Virus record (IMG/VR): IMGVR_UViG_3300008110_004927
Span: 1-40,287 of that record
Reading direction: 5' to 3' (one strand)
Origin: a virus
DNA length: 40,287 bases
A program made the translations under genes and the position numbers. Shown one piece after another: positions 6,957-16,890 of this stretch (position 1 is the stretch's first letter; every line of letters starts with the position of its first letter). The notes beneath the pieces are model-generated. The model was not told where the DNA came from. It saw only the letters and a list, made by a program, of their open reading frames with translations, and did not search any database.

Positions 6957-7240
6957 ACTTTTCCCACCGGAATATCAACGCTAGCGGGCATGTCCCAGAT
7001 TTTCTTACGCTCAACTCCTTTACGTTGAGCAAATTTTTTAGAATCGCATTCAGCACAACAATGAAAATAGTGATTACTTAGACGTTTAGTCTGTATCTTT
7101 TTTAATTCTCTTTCAAAGTTTTTTCCGCAGTTATCACAGATAAAAAGAGCAATGGTCTTTTTTCTTTGGTATTCGTGAACAGTACCCAATTTGCTAGGAC
7201 GCTGATAGATTACTGTTACAATTTCACTTTTGATATACAT
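6953..7240 (-). CDS. Small zinc-ribbon-like phage protein
   Basis: This 95-residue minus-strand protein carries FICDNCGKNFER and, about 30 residues later, HCCAECDSKKF: two CxxC pairs spaced like a zinc ribbon. The rest is Lys/Arg-rich, which suits nucleic-acid binding. The ATG at 7240 is preferred to an upstream GTG because a late-type motif (CGTAAATA) ends six bases before it. No Shine-Dalgarno is seen, so the mRNA may be leaderless. It is divergent from the giant fibre gene and tail-to-tail with iscA. Similar small zinc-finger proteins are common in T4-like phages; the target is unknown. Confidence 0.65.
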   Translation of the reverse strand: MYIKSEIVTVIYQRPSKLGTVHEYQRKKTIALFICDNCGKNFERELKKIQTKRLSNHYFHCCAECDSKKFAQRKGVERKKIWDMPASVDIPVGKV

Positions 7241-7245
7241 GACAA

Positions 7246-7253
7246 TATTTACG
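7246..7253 (-). promoter_or_regulatory. Late-type motif CGTAAATA for the zinc-ribbon gene
   Basis: On the minus strand CGTAAATA is followed by five bases and the ATG at 7240. With T4 late geometry, transcription would begin at the A of that ATG. It faces away from a second late motif at 7274-7281. Confidence 0.45.
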
Positions 7254-7273
7254 TTAGGCTTATAGATTTTTTG

Positions 7274-7281
7274 AATAAATA
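7274..7281 (+). promoter_or_regulatory. T4-like late promoter motif AATAAATA for the giant fibre gene
   Basis: AATAAATA differs from TATAAATA at one base. It lies 33 bases before the ATG at 7314, leaving room for a TTGGGG ribosome site at 7301-7306. Confidence 0.6.
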
Positions 7282-7313
7282 TTACGGTAACCACATTTTA
7301 TTGGGGCTTTAGC

Positions 7314-10300
7314 ATGGTAAGAAAAGTAATTGACGTTGGCCTATCCAACAACGACGGCACAGGCGATAGTATTCGCGATTCGTTTAAGAAAGTAAACGAC
7401 AACTTCCAAGAATTATATGCATCACTTGGTTTAGGTGAAAGACTTAGATTTATTAATTTAGATGATGCTCCGGGATCCTATCTTAATCAACAGGGAAAAC
7501 TGTTAGTTGTTAATCAAACACAAGACGGCCTTGAATTTAGAAGAATTCAAGGTACAGCACAATTAGCTATTGATGTTGACGACACTGCCGGAACTATTAC
7601 ATTAAGACCGTTAAATCAAGACATTATAAATGATACAACTCCACAACTAGGTGGAGAATTAGATGCTAGACAAAACAGAATTAGAAATTTACCCACACCA
7701 GTTTCGGATTCTGATGCATCAACTAAAAAATATTCAGATAGTAAGATAGCCGTTGCAGGTGTTGATGCTATCAACCCAGAAACCGGATTAAATGATGAGT
7801 CATACGGAACTATGACTGGGCCTTTGGTTCTTTCTAGAAATCCAATTACTGCAGATGATGAAGATTACGACGGGTTAGTTGCAGCATCAAAAAGATATGT
7901 TGACCTTTCAAGTTTTACCAGTACAACTTCATTGTATGTAAACCGAGGAGGACAGGATTCTAGAAATGATATTCCTGAAAATAGAATTGGTAGATCACCA
8001 GCATATGCATACAGAACTGTCGAAAAGGCTTTAAAAGAAGCTGAAAAACTTATTGCCGACAGTCCGTTTGAACTCAGCGTATATGCAAAAAGATTAGTGT
8101 ACAGTGACGGTATCCCTTGTACTTTAACCAAAATTGAACCAGCATTAAATGCAGGGTCCGGCGGTGTAATCATTCCTCGATTAGCTGTAGACACTTTTAC
8201 ACTAAGAAATTCCGGTACTGGTTATAAAGCTGGTGATATTTTACAAATGGGATTGGCTTCAAATCCTGGAACATTTACCAGCAGAGCAAGTGTACGCATT
8301 CTTCGTGTTAGTAATGTAAATGGAGCTATACTTACATATGAAATTATTGGTAACGGAAATTATACCGGATTACCTGGAGTTTCCGACGTCGGTACCACAT
8401 TGTCTGTGGCGCAACAAGGATCTGTTGGTGCTGGTGCTACCTTTAATTTAACGTATAGAGTATCAGAATTATCAATAACCACAGCAGGTTCTAACTACGG
8501 TCCGGTTAGTATCATTATCACCGGTGGTGGAGGTAGTGGTGCTGCTGCATCTGCTATTGTTTCAAGTGGTCAAATTGTTGGCACCACACTATTACAATCA
8601 GGTAGTGGGTACACCTCTCTTCCTACTGTTGAAGTTTACCTTCCTAGATTATTTGTGTTTACCAACGGTGCTAGAACAGATTTTTCAGCATCAAACGATC
8701 CTCTAGCTAGAGATATTAGAGAAGGGTTAGGTATTAAAGGATCAACCTCTGGAGCAGTAGCAGAAATACTATCGCACAATGCTATTTTAGACGATTCGGC
8801 GGGAGGATATCCTTCGGGTACTGGTAAGAACGAAATTTTTGATGTAGGTATCCTTAGCGGACAATTTATACCCGGGGAAGAATTATTGTATGGCGAATTA
8901 ATCAAAACAAAACAACTTACTGTTCAAATTGAATCGGGATCATTTGAAGAAAACTATCCGTTGAGAGTTGCTAATAACGTTTCTATTATTGGTGAAGAAT
9001 TTCGTAGAACATTAATTAGACCAAAACCTGGAGTTAGTACCAGTCCTTATACTCAGGTTTATTTTAGACGCGATCCGATCATTGATAACATGAGAGTTAC
9101 TAATTTATTTGGTATTAATTATGCTATCGACACAACAGCAACACCGAGTGCTATTAATGGAGACATTACTGTCACTTTGGGTGCAGGGTCAACAAACACT
9201 AATTGGGTCGGAAAAATTTGGAAATCATCTAGTTTGCGAGGCGAAGGAAGAATTTTATCTATTACTAATTCTACACAATTCCAAGTTAGAATTCATGATG
9301 ATTTAACTGGTACCACAACTATTCCTGCCGGAGCAGTATTTACAGCTACAATTTCTGGAACTACTTTAACAGTATTATCTCCGCCAACAAGCGGGTCGTT
9401 GACAGCAGGAATGGAGATAAACGCTGTTGGATCAACAGTCGTTTATATTGGTACTAGTATATTAAGACAGTTAACAGGAACCACTGGAGGGGCAGGAACT
9501 TACGAACTTAGTAGAGGTTCTAAAATTACTAACGCAACGTCCATGTTTGCTTCTAACTGGCAAATTTATTCTGTTAGTGAATACGGTTATCATTACCTAT
9601 CTGATCCAAGTAGACCTATTTGGCCATTGTTAGAAAACACTGGTCGATTAGTTAATGCAGCAACTCTTTTAAGAAGAAATAGAACATTTTTACAAGAAGA
9701 AGTTTTAAATGAAGTTATAAAAACTTTTACATCATTTAATACGGCCACTTGTAAAAGAGATGTAGGTCTTATAATTGATGCTATTGTTTATGACATGACC
9801 TATGGCGGCTATAGTAGAACTGTCGAAGCTGCATTAAAATATTATCAAAGTCCTAGTGGTAGACTATCCATTGGTATTAGCGGAACTCCAGAGACTGGAT
9901 TTATTGATCTTCCAGCTCAGGGAAATCAGAAAGGTCCCACTTTAGGTGCAATATCTTATCTTAATACGCTGACATTAAAAGTTATTAAAAATGAGCCTAT
10001 AACCAGAACAAATACTAATCCAGAGGCATTTCAAGAAATTAATTTTTCATTAACAAGAGAACCTGCTGCAGAAGGCATCCTGAACAATTTAATAAATGTT
10101 ATTTTAGGAATGCTTGGTAGTCCAGAACAGGTAAATTTCCCCAAGGATAATAGAGAACTTGATGTGTTTATGATGAATGATGCTAATATTCTTCGTCAAA
10201 TTACAATTCAAGGACACGGGGGGTTTGCACAGGTTCTTGATCCAGAAGGTCAAATTTTAAATAAATCACCGTACTCTCAACAGGGATCGGTATTCTCAGC

Positions 10301-13300
10301 TAGTACCAATGAACAAAGATTTGCGGGCGGTATGTTTGTTGACGGTTATTCCGGCAATCAAATGATGAGAATACGCAGCAAAACCACAACAGGTAGTGAA
10401 GCTAATTATGTCTTTGAAGTAGACAAACTTAATAGAAGACCTCAATTACCATGTCCTTTTACTGTTGAGGGTGTAACATACATTGTCAACTACCTACGTA
10501 ATTTTGTTTACAGTGTGGGAGCAAATGGATCTGCTGCTACTTTAGTTTTAGATAGTTCTACTCCGTATACGAATGCTATAGCTGGTATTATAACTCCGTG
10601 TACAGTCACAGGCGATGGAACTTATGCTAGATTAACTTTCCCTTTAGCCAGAGCTAGTGCTCCGTTTACCGTAGGAAACATGATTGATGTCAGCGGATTT
10701 GTTAGTACTGCGGTTGGATATAATGGCGTATGGACCGTTACAGCCTGTACCACTACCTATGTTGAGTGGCTCAGTGGTGAAACTGTTTCAAGTAGTGGAG
10801 GAACAGTAGCGGAAAGTTTTGAATTAATTACAGCAGGATATAGAAGTTTATTAAGCAATGACTGGACCCAATTAAATGACATGGGCTACGGGTTGTTTGT
10901 TACCAACGGTGGTATTAGTGAAGCTGTTGGTATGTTTACCTACTATTGCTACAATGCATACTATTCTTTAAATGGCGGTCAAATCCGTTCAGTTGGAGGT
11001 TCGGCAGCACACGGTGTGTATGCTTTAAGAGCAGAAGGTTCTGATCCTAAAGAAGTTCCTGATGCATGTATTGTCGGTAGAGATTTTATTATGACCGCTA
11101 GTGTGTATTCTCAAGGGCAATACACTAATGCTAGGGGTGATAATGAACTCTATGTTACTAATTTTCCGTACGAACCATTAGTTGACAGTGAATTAGAAAT
11201 CCTTCATTATAGAAATCTTACCGCAGCAGACGGATTGCCAATTACACAAATTGCTCAGAGCGGAACAAAAACTGTTTTAAGTATTGCAAATGCCGATCAA
11301 TATTTCCAGGCTAGAGAATTTGTTCAAATTAACGGCATTGTATCGAGTGCCAGTCAAGCGGCGGTGTTTAATTACAATCAAAAAATTAGTACCAATGATA
11401 GCGGAACTTTTAGAGTTGATTCTGTTACCTCAACAACTTTAACTATCGATGCTTCAAGTGTTGGAACATTAGCTACACCTGGTATTACATTAACTAGTCC
11501 AATATCGTTCTCTAACGGAGTAGTTACAGCAACGTTTGCTAGCCAAACACAAAATCCATATGTTACTGGTCAAAAGATTAGAGTCAGTGGTATTACTGTT
11601 AGCGGCGGTGCTGGAACCGTTACTGGTGCAACTGTAACCGGAAATGCAACAACTGGAATCGCAACTATTACCTATTCAGATAGAGCTGTTCCTTTTGCAG
11701 TTGGTCAAATAATTTCAATTGCTAGTTTTGCCACTGGTGGATTTAATAATGCTACAGCTCAAGTATTAAGTTGTACTAGAACCACGTTAACTTACAGTAA
11801 TGCCACAGCCGGTACCAATGTAACCGGTGGTGTTTTAACTCCTAGCTATAATACTGAGCTTGGTGTTGTAACTGCGGTAACGCAAACTACAGTGTCATAT
11901 AGTTTAGGTGCAGTTACTCCCGGAACTTATTCCAGTGGTGGAGCACTAAACGCAATGATTAGAGCAACCGGAGTTAGAAGAATCTATGCAATCAATAGTG
12001 CTAACTACGGCGATGGTTCAAGCTTTGGTGGAATACCAAATGGAACTGCTAGAGTGTTTTTTGAACCACTGGTTACACAACCAGGTGAGACTGGACTCTA
12101 TGCCAGTGTTCAAGACGGTCAACCTGTAATTATTAGACAGTCTAGACAGGTATGGCTAAACGGGGTAAGCAATACTTCCGCTGCTAAAAAATCAACAGCA
12201 CTGTTGTTTAACGCTGATAATCCTTCCACTGATGTTATCGATGTTATTTCGTATACTACCGGCGGACTAGTAAACAGAATTAGTCCAAATGAAGAGGTGA
12301 TTGCAGCCTGTAGAGAAGGCTATCGTTATATTGATTTAACCGCAGCTAACGTACAAAGAAAGGTAGGTAACGATTATTATGGATCTGTTGGATCAACTAA
12401 TGTAACCGTAAGTACTATTACAAACACATTTGATATCGCTAAATTAAATTCTGGTAGATATTGTTTCCATTGGTATGGAGTACAATATCGTGTGCTATCA
12501 TATACTGCCCCAAACAGTCCAACCGCAGCATTTGTCACATTAGATCGAACATTACAACATCCGTTAACTGGTTACAATAGTCAAATTACAGTTCTTGTTG
12601 GACCTAAACACGGAGAAACTGGTTCTATTACCATTAAAATTTCCACATTAAGGGCTACAGCGTTTGACCTGTTAGATATTGGGTCGGGAAGTTACGCAGA
12701 CACTAACTACCCAAATAATATATTTGGGCCACCAGTTAATGCCAACCAACCTAACAATGAAGCTGCTGAAGTAGGAAAAGGTCGTGTATTTTATACAACT
12801 ATCGATCAAGAAGGTAACTTTAAAGTTGGTAAATTGTTTGGAGTAAATCAATCAACCGGTGAGGCAACTTTAAGTGCTAGAATTTCCTTAACAAATATTG
12901 CATCTTTACAATTATCACAAGGTGTGCCAATTTCAGAATTTTCAGCTGATGGAAATTTTAGCAGTCCAAGTGCCGGAACTGTAGCTACTCAATTGGCCAC
13001 AAAGCTATACATTGATAGAAGATTAGGTCATGATGGAACAGCAGCATTAACCGTTGACCGTATTGGTCCAGGGTTCATTGACACTGACGGCGATAACGCA
13101 ATGGCCAATAACCTAAATATGGGTAATGCTGGCCGTATTATTAACATGAAGAATCCGCAATCAGACAATGATGCGGCTACAAGACGTTGGATTAGTATTC
13201 CTCACTTAAATGGAAATGTTGGTTCAGTATCAATTCCCAACTGTTCAGTTGTTGGTAATGGTACTACTGCAACCGTAACATTTAGTGCTACTCAAGGAAG

Positions 13301-15071
13301 TGCACCGTTTGTTACTGGTCAGGTGATAGGAATTACAGGTTTTTCAATAGCCGGGTTTAATAATGACGAAGCTGTTGTTTTAACATGTAACACTACAGGA
13401 TTAACTTATTCAAATACTACTTCTGGTGGACCTGCTACTGGAGGAAAAATTAGTTCGGTTGGACGAGGAAACTTATTAGTTTATACCGGAACAAATAATT
13501 CTGATATCAATGAAACAAACGTTGCTACAGAAGGTTTTGTAAATGCTGCGGTAACTGGTGATCTCGATATCACTCTTGATCAATCATTAAGAACAATTAA
13601 TTTCCAGTTAGTTAATGAAACTGTTGTTAATTCTGATATTAATTCATCGGCAGCAATTGAACAAAGAAAATTAGATATCACAAATAGTAAAGCAACTACT
13701 AGTTCATCAATTAGTAATGTGTCGGCAACTTCTACTGGTGGTATAGTTACAGTTACATACTCCGCTCAAACTGATTCTGTAACTGGTAATTCAGCAGTAC
13801 CTGTAACAGCAGGTGATAGAGTTATTATTAGCGGATTTGCTAACAGTACTTTAAATGGTGTATTCACTGTTAATTCAAGTCCTACTCCTTCAGGTACATC
13901 ATTTACATATAATGCAACTACAACACCTTCTGTAATCTCAAGTGGACAGACAACAGGTGTAATTACTCTACAGAGAGGAGTAAGCACATTTGACCGAGGA
14001 CAGTTTACTGTAACAAATGGTTATGCGTCAATTAAAAATAACGGTGTTCAATTAGGAAAACTTGTACCGATTAATCAAAATCGAGTATTGGGATATACAG
14101 GTGCTACTCAAACCGGTGATGTTGGTGAAATTACACTAACTGCTGTTGTAAGTGGTGGTGGCGGAATTACCAAAGGATTATATACCTCGGCTGGTGTACT
14201 TTATGCCAAAGTTGGAGGGTCTCAAAATGATGCTGATTTTATTGTTTTACCAACCGAATCAACTACTTACACTACAAGTAATACAGCTAACAGTGTTCAA
14301 AATTTAGTTGCTAGAAACAACAATGGAAATGTAGGACTTAATGATTTAATTCTTGATGGTGATCTATACTTAAGTAGATCAACAATTGGCAGCGGCGCTG
14401 ATTATAAATTATTAACCATAACCGCCGGTAGTGGTTTTAAATCAGCAACTTACTACGGTGCAGGTTCAGTAGCTAAAGGAAGAATTACTATTCAGGTTAG
14501 TGACTCTGGTACTAGCAATGATATTACCAAATATTTTAACAATAAACATGTGTTTATTGGTTCAGACGGTATTCAAGACGGTGTTGTTGTAACCAAAGCT
14601 CTATCAGCTGGTGAAGATTTAGCAGATAACAATGGTGGCAAAGTCTACGGCAACTGGACATTGAATGGTAACAGTAAATTTGAAGCTACCTATGCTGACT
14701 TGGCAGAATACTATGAAGCAGATCGAGAATATGATGTAGGCACTGTGTTGGTGTTTGGCGGAGACAAAGAAGTTACAACTTCAAATGTTAAAAACGATCA
14801 CAGGGTAGCAGGTGTTGTTTCTAATACTGCTGCCTACACAATGAATCAAGCATGTCCGGGTATTAAGACCTGCGTAGCACTACAGGGTCGATTACCAGTT
14901 AAGGTAGTAGGAAAAGTAAACAAAGGGGATCTAATTGTCACATCGGGCATACCAGGTGTGGCGATGGCAGCGACTGGAGACGTCAAAGTTGGTACGTTGA
15001 TAGGTAAGGCCATTGGATCTTACGATTCGGACAGAATTGGAACTGTTGAAGTCTCAGTGGGAAGAACATAA
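7314..15071 (+). CDS. Giant tail-fibre / virion structural protein
   Basis: This 2585-residue protein is the largest in the window. It opens with NNDGTGDSIRDSFKKVNDNF (residues 12-31), a motif shared with other fibre genes downstream. The middle mixes Gly/Ser/Thr-rich beta repeats (SGxGYxxxPxV type near residues 298 and 430), a Cys-containing helical block with CKRDVGLIIDAIVYDMTYGG (about 814-833) and NILRQITIQGHGGFAQVLDP (about 960-980). Five copies of a VPFxxGQxIxIxGF-type module lie at residues 1090-2220. The C-terminus carries a conserved LAEYYEADREYDVGTVL and VTSGIPG segment seen at the ends of many marine phage fibres. It is probably a long fibre or baseplate-attached adhesin, expressed late. 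It resembles very large structural proteins of T4-like cyanophages; the exact virion position is not known. Confidence 0.85.
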   Translation: MVRKVIDVGLSNNDGTGDSIRDSFKKVNDNFQELYASLGLGERLRFINLDDAPGSYLNQQGKLLVVNQTQDGLEFRRIQGTAQLAIDVDDTAGTITLRPLNQDIINDTTPQLGGELDARQNRIRNLPTPVSDSDASTKKYSDSKIAVAGVDAINPETGLNDESYGTMTGPLVLSRNPITADDEDYDGLVAASKRYVDLSSFTSTTSLYVNRGGQDSRNDIPENRIGRSPAYAYRTVEKALKEAEKLIADSPFELSVYAKRLVYSDGIPCTLTKIEPALNAGSGGVIIPRLAVDTFTLRNSGTGYKAGDILQMGLASNPGTFTSRASVRILRVSNVNGAILTYEIIGNGNYTGLPGVSDVGTTLSVAQQGSVGAGATFNLTYRVSELSITTAGSNYGPVSIIITGGGGSGAAASAIVSSGQIVGTTLLQSGSGYTSLPTVEVYLPRLFVFTNGARTDFSASNDPLARDIREGLGIKGSTSGAVAEILSHNAILDDSAGGYPSGTGKNEIFDVGILSGQFIPGEELLYGELIKTKQLTVQIESGSFEENYPLRVANNVSIIGEEFRRTLIRPKPGVSTSPYTQVYFRRDPIIDNMRVTNLFGINYAIDTTATPSAINGDITVTLGAGSTNTNWVGKIWKSSSLRGEGRILSITNSTQFQVRIHDDLTGTTTIPAGAVFTATISGTTLTVLSPPTSGSLTAGMEINAVGSTVVYIGTSILRQLTGTTGGAGTYELSRGSKITNATSMFASNWQIYSVSEYGYHYLSDPSRPIWPLLENTGRLVNAATLLRRNRTFLQEEVLNEVIKTFTSFNTATCKRDVGLIIDAIVYDMTYGGYSRTVEAALKYYQSPSGRLSIGISGTPETGFIDLPAQGNQKGPTLGAISYLNTLTLKVIKNEPITRTNTNPEAFQEINFSLTREPAAEGILNNLINVILGMLGSPEQVNFPKDNRELDVFMMNDANILRQITIQGHGGFAQVLDPEGQILNKSPYSQQGSVFSASTNEQRFAGGMFVDGYSGNQMMRIRSKTTTGSEANYVFEVDKLNRRPQLPCPFTVEGVTYIVNYLRNFVYSVGANGSAATLVLDSSTPYTNAIAGIITPCTVTGDGTYARLTFPLARASAPFTVGNMIDVSGFVSTAVGYNGVWTVTACTTTYVEWLSGETVSSSGGTVAESFELITAGYRSLLSNDWTQLNDMGYGLFVTNGGISEAVGMFTYYCYNAYYSLNGGQIRSVGGSAAHGVYALRAEGSDPKEVPDACIVGRDFIMTASVYSQGQYTNARGDNELYVTNFPYEPLVDSELEILHYRNLTAADGLPITQIAQSGTKTVLSIANADQYFQAREFVQINGIVSSASQAAVFNYNQKISTNDSGTFRVDSVTSTTLTIDASSVGTLATPGITLTSPISFSNGVVTATFASQTQNPYVTGQKIRVSGITVSGGAGTVTGATVTGNATTGIATITYSDRAVPFAVGQIISIASFATGGFNNATAQVLSCTRTTLTYSNATAGTNVTGGVLTPSYNTELGVVTAVTQTTVSYSLGAVTPGTYSSGGALNAMIRATGVRRIYAINSANYGDGSSFGGIPNGTARVFFEPLVTQPGETGLYASVQDGQPVIIRQSRQVWLNGVSNTSAAKKSTALLFNADNPSTDVIDVISYTTGGLVNRISPNEEVIAACREGYRYIDLTAANVQRKVGNDYYGSVGSTNVTVSTITNTFDIAKLNSGRYCFHWYGVQYRVLSYTAPNSPTAAFVTLDRTLQHPLTGYNSQITVLVGPKHGETGSITIKISTLRATAFDLLDIGSGSYADTNYPNNIFGPPVNANQPNNEAAEVGKGRVFYTTIDQEGNFKVGKLFGVNQSTGEATLSARISLTNIASLQLSQGVPISEFSADGNFSSPSAGTVATQLATKLYIDRRLGHDGTAALTVDRIGPGFIDTDGDNAMANNLNMGNAGRIINMKNPQSDNDAATRRWISIPHLNGNVGSVSIPNCSVVGNGTTATVTFSATQGSAPFVTGQVIGITGFSIAGFNNDEAVVLTCNTTGLTYSNTTSGGPATGGKISSVGRGNLLVYTGTNNSDINETNVATEGFVNAAVTGDLDITLDQSLRTINFQLVNETVVNSDINSSAAIEQRKLDITNSKATTSSSISNVSATSTGGIVTVTYSAQTDSVTGNSAVPVTAGDRVIISGFANSTLNGVFTVNSSPTPSGTSFTYNATTTPSVISSGQTTGVITLQRGVSTFDRGQFTVTNGYASIKNNGVQLGKLVPINQNRVLGYTGATQTGDVGEITLTAVVSGGGGITKGLYTSAGVLYAKVGGSQNDADFIVLPTESTTYTTSNTANSVQNLVARNNNGNVGLNDLILDGDLYLSRSTIGSGADYKLLTITAGSGFKSATYYGAGSVAKGRITIQVSDSGTSNDITKYFNNKHVFIGSDGIQDGVVVTKALSAGEDLADNNGGKVYGNWTLNGNSKFEATYADLAEYYEADREYDVGTVLVFGGDKEVTTSNVKNDHRVAGVVSNTAAYTMNQACPGIKTCVALQGRLPVKVVGKVNKGDLIVTSGIPGVAMAATGDVKVGTLIGKAIGSYDSDRIGTVEVSVGRT
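10590..13980 (+). repeat. Diverged beta modules inside the giant fibre gene
   Basis: About five diverged copies of a module of roughly 65-75 residues lie near 10590-10815, 11505-11620 (partial), 11626-11850, 13231-13455 and 13710-13980. Each has a beta strand ending TVTF/TITY, then an APFxxGQxIxIxGF core (for example SAPFVTGQVIGITGF) and a TxTxxTYSNxT strand. They are spread through the gene rather than in one block, and the DNA copies are too diverged for easy recombination. Confidence 0.6.
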
Positions 15072-16288
15072 TGGCTAAAAAAACTATAAACACACAACAA
15101 CCGCAGGATTTTATCAACGTTGGTTCTGCACCTAACAGCAAAGACGGAGACAGTTTACGGGCAGCATTTGCTAGATTAAATGATGCTATTGATAATATTG
15201 ATTCCAACTTTTCAGAATTATATACCGCGGTTGGACAGCCTGTTGATGGTAATCTTAAAACTGACATTGTTGGTAGTGTATTTGGTGATGACAGCAGTTT
15301 GTTAGTCGATGGAGTAATGAACAGAATCGTTGGACCTGTTTACAATGCTGTTGGTAATATAAAAATCACAGGCGGAACTGTTGGACAGATTTTAAGGACT
15401 GATGGTAGTGGTAATTTAAGTTGGGTTACTACTTCACAATTTAGTGGTAATTACAACGACTTAACAAATAAACCAACTATACCTACCAGCTTTGATAGAC
15501 TATCTAATAGCGGTGATGAAGTTATTTTAATTGGTGGAGCTAATCCGTTCGTTACTTTTCCTGCCATTACGGGCGGCGATCAACTAATAATACAAGGTGC
15601 TGAAGTTAGTTCAGTGTCAGGCAGTCTTGCACTTACTTCACAGGACAACCTTAACATAATAGCCAACGGGTCTGGCGCTGCACCCGGAGGATCAAAGAAT
15701 TGGACATTCAGTGCGGATGGTGGTTTAACTATACCGGGTGACATCCGCAGTGACAGCAATATCAACATTGACATCAACCTTGCAGACTCTACTCTACGCA
15801 GATGGCAGTTTGGTGAGGACGGTGAACTGACATTGCCCGAAGATGCTGTTGTAAAAAATATATCTGGGAACTTGACCATTGAAGGTGAAAGCTATGTAAT
15901 TATTGATTCTGCAAATAATGGACAGATTGAGATAGGACGAAGCAGTGGTGTAGGAGCTGTGATAGCCGATGCCACAGGTATTGTAACACACAACTGCGCC
16001 AACGGACACATATTCTATCACACCAGCCCAGATGCTCTTTTTACAGTAAACTTTACCAATCTAAATTTACCTATTGACTATGCTACCTCATTGACCTTGA
16101 TCATAGCACAAGGTGGCACAGGCTTTATTCCTAACTCTGTTGGAATAAGTGGAGTATTACAGACCATAAACTGGCGGGGCAATGTTATCCCAACACCCAG
16201 CACCAACAGAACAGATGTAGTTACTTTTAGCATTATCTGCACAGCTCTAAATACCTATACTGTGCTGGGACAACTAACAGGATACTAA
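15071..16288 (+). CDS. Tail-fibre-like structural protein
   Basis: This 405-residue protein carries the block's shared N-terminal motif in the form SAPNSKDGDSLRAAFARLND, followed by IDSNFSELYTAVG (about residues 17-56). IVGSVFGDDSSLLVDGV and a GTVGQILRTDGSGNLSW segment, both common in phage fibre shafts, come next. The C-terminal 100 residues are beta-rich (IFYHTSPDALFTVNF, then QTINWRGNVIPTPS) and may form the tip. Its ATG overlaps the stop of the giant gene (TAATG), so both are made from one message. Part of the fibre complex by context. Confidence 0.75.
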   Translation: MAKKTINTQQPQDFINVGSAPNSKDGDSLRAAFARLNDAIDNIDSNFSELYTAVGQPVDGNLKTDIVGSVFGDDSSLLVDGVMNRIVGPVYNAVGNIKITGGTVGQILRTDGSGNLSWVTTSQFSGNYNDLTNKPTIPTSFDRLSNSGDEVILIGGANPFVTFPAITGGDQLIIQGAEVSSVSGSLALTSQDNLNIIANGSGAAPGGSKNWTFSADGGLTIPGDIRSDSNINIDINLADSTLRRWQFGEDGELTLPEDAVVKNISGNLTIEGESYVIIDSANNGQIEIGRSSGVGAVIADATGIVTHNCANGHIFYHTSPDALFTVNFTNLNLPIDYATSLTLIIAQGGTGFIPNSVGISGVLQTINWRGNVIPTPSTNRTDVVTFSIICTALNTYTVLGQLTGY

Positions 16289-16294
16289 CAGAAC

Positions 16295-16302
16295 GGTAAA
16301 TA
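16295..16302 (+). promoter_or_regulatory. Late-type motif GGTAAATA
   Basis: GGTAAATA (six of eight bases of the late consensus) lies 19 bases ahead of the ATG at 16321. The purine-rich AGAGAGCGGA ribosome site is between them. Confidence 0.45.
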
Positions 16303-16320
16303 TACTAAAGAGAGCGGAAT

Positions 16321-16878
16321 ATGGCTATACAAACAATTAACATAGGAAATGCTGTAAATGATGGTCTAGGAGACGATCTACGCACGGCTTTTCAAAAGGT
16401 CAACGCTAATTTTGCAGATTTAAATAGCCAGCAATCAATTACTGGTCAAAATCTTAATACAGCAACAGGCGTAGGAATTTTTAAACAAAAAGTAGGTACT
16501 AACTTACAATTTAAATCACTGGTTAGCGATGGTAAAATTACCCTAACACCGTCTAATGATTACATCACTGTTGGCACTGTACAAAAAGACGGATTTAGTT
16601 CCATAACAACAAACAGTGGTAGCATCACAGCTAATGTTACAACCGCTTACGATCAAATCACAATCCAAGGTGGTGCTAACATAAATGTAACAGCATCACA
16701 AAGAACTATTACTGTAGATACGAAACAAAATATTGGATTTATTTTAAACGACGCTGATCTAGGAACTATTGGATCGGGTACTGACAATTTAATTACTTTT
16801 TTATTGCAGGTCACCGATATTGATTTTGGAACAATAGATCAGCCCGCAGGTATTGAATACGATGCTGGTACAATTTAA
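16321..16878 (+). CDS. Short fibre-like structural protein
   Basis: This 185-residue protein begins with GNAVNDGLGDDLRTAFQKVN and ANFADL (residues 8-34), the clearest copy of the fibre-block N-terminal motif. The rest is beta-rich, with TTAYDQITIQGGANINVTAS and a short acidic end. It has no separate tip domain. It may be an adaptor sharing the N-terminal docking module with the larger proteins. It has its own late-type motif and an AGCGGA ribosome site. Confidence 0.7.
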   Translation: MAIQTINIGNAVNDGLGDDLRTAFQKVNANFADLNSQQSITGQNLNTATGVGIFKQKVGTNLQFKSLVSDGKITLTPSNDYITVGTVQKDGFSSITTNSGSITANVTTAYDQITIQGGANINVTASQRTITVDTKQNIGFILNDADLGTIGSGTDNLITFLLQVTDIDFGTIDQPAGIEYDAGTI

Positions 16879-16890
16879 CGGAGAAATAAA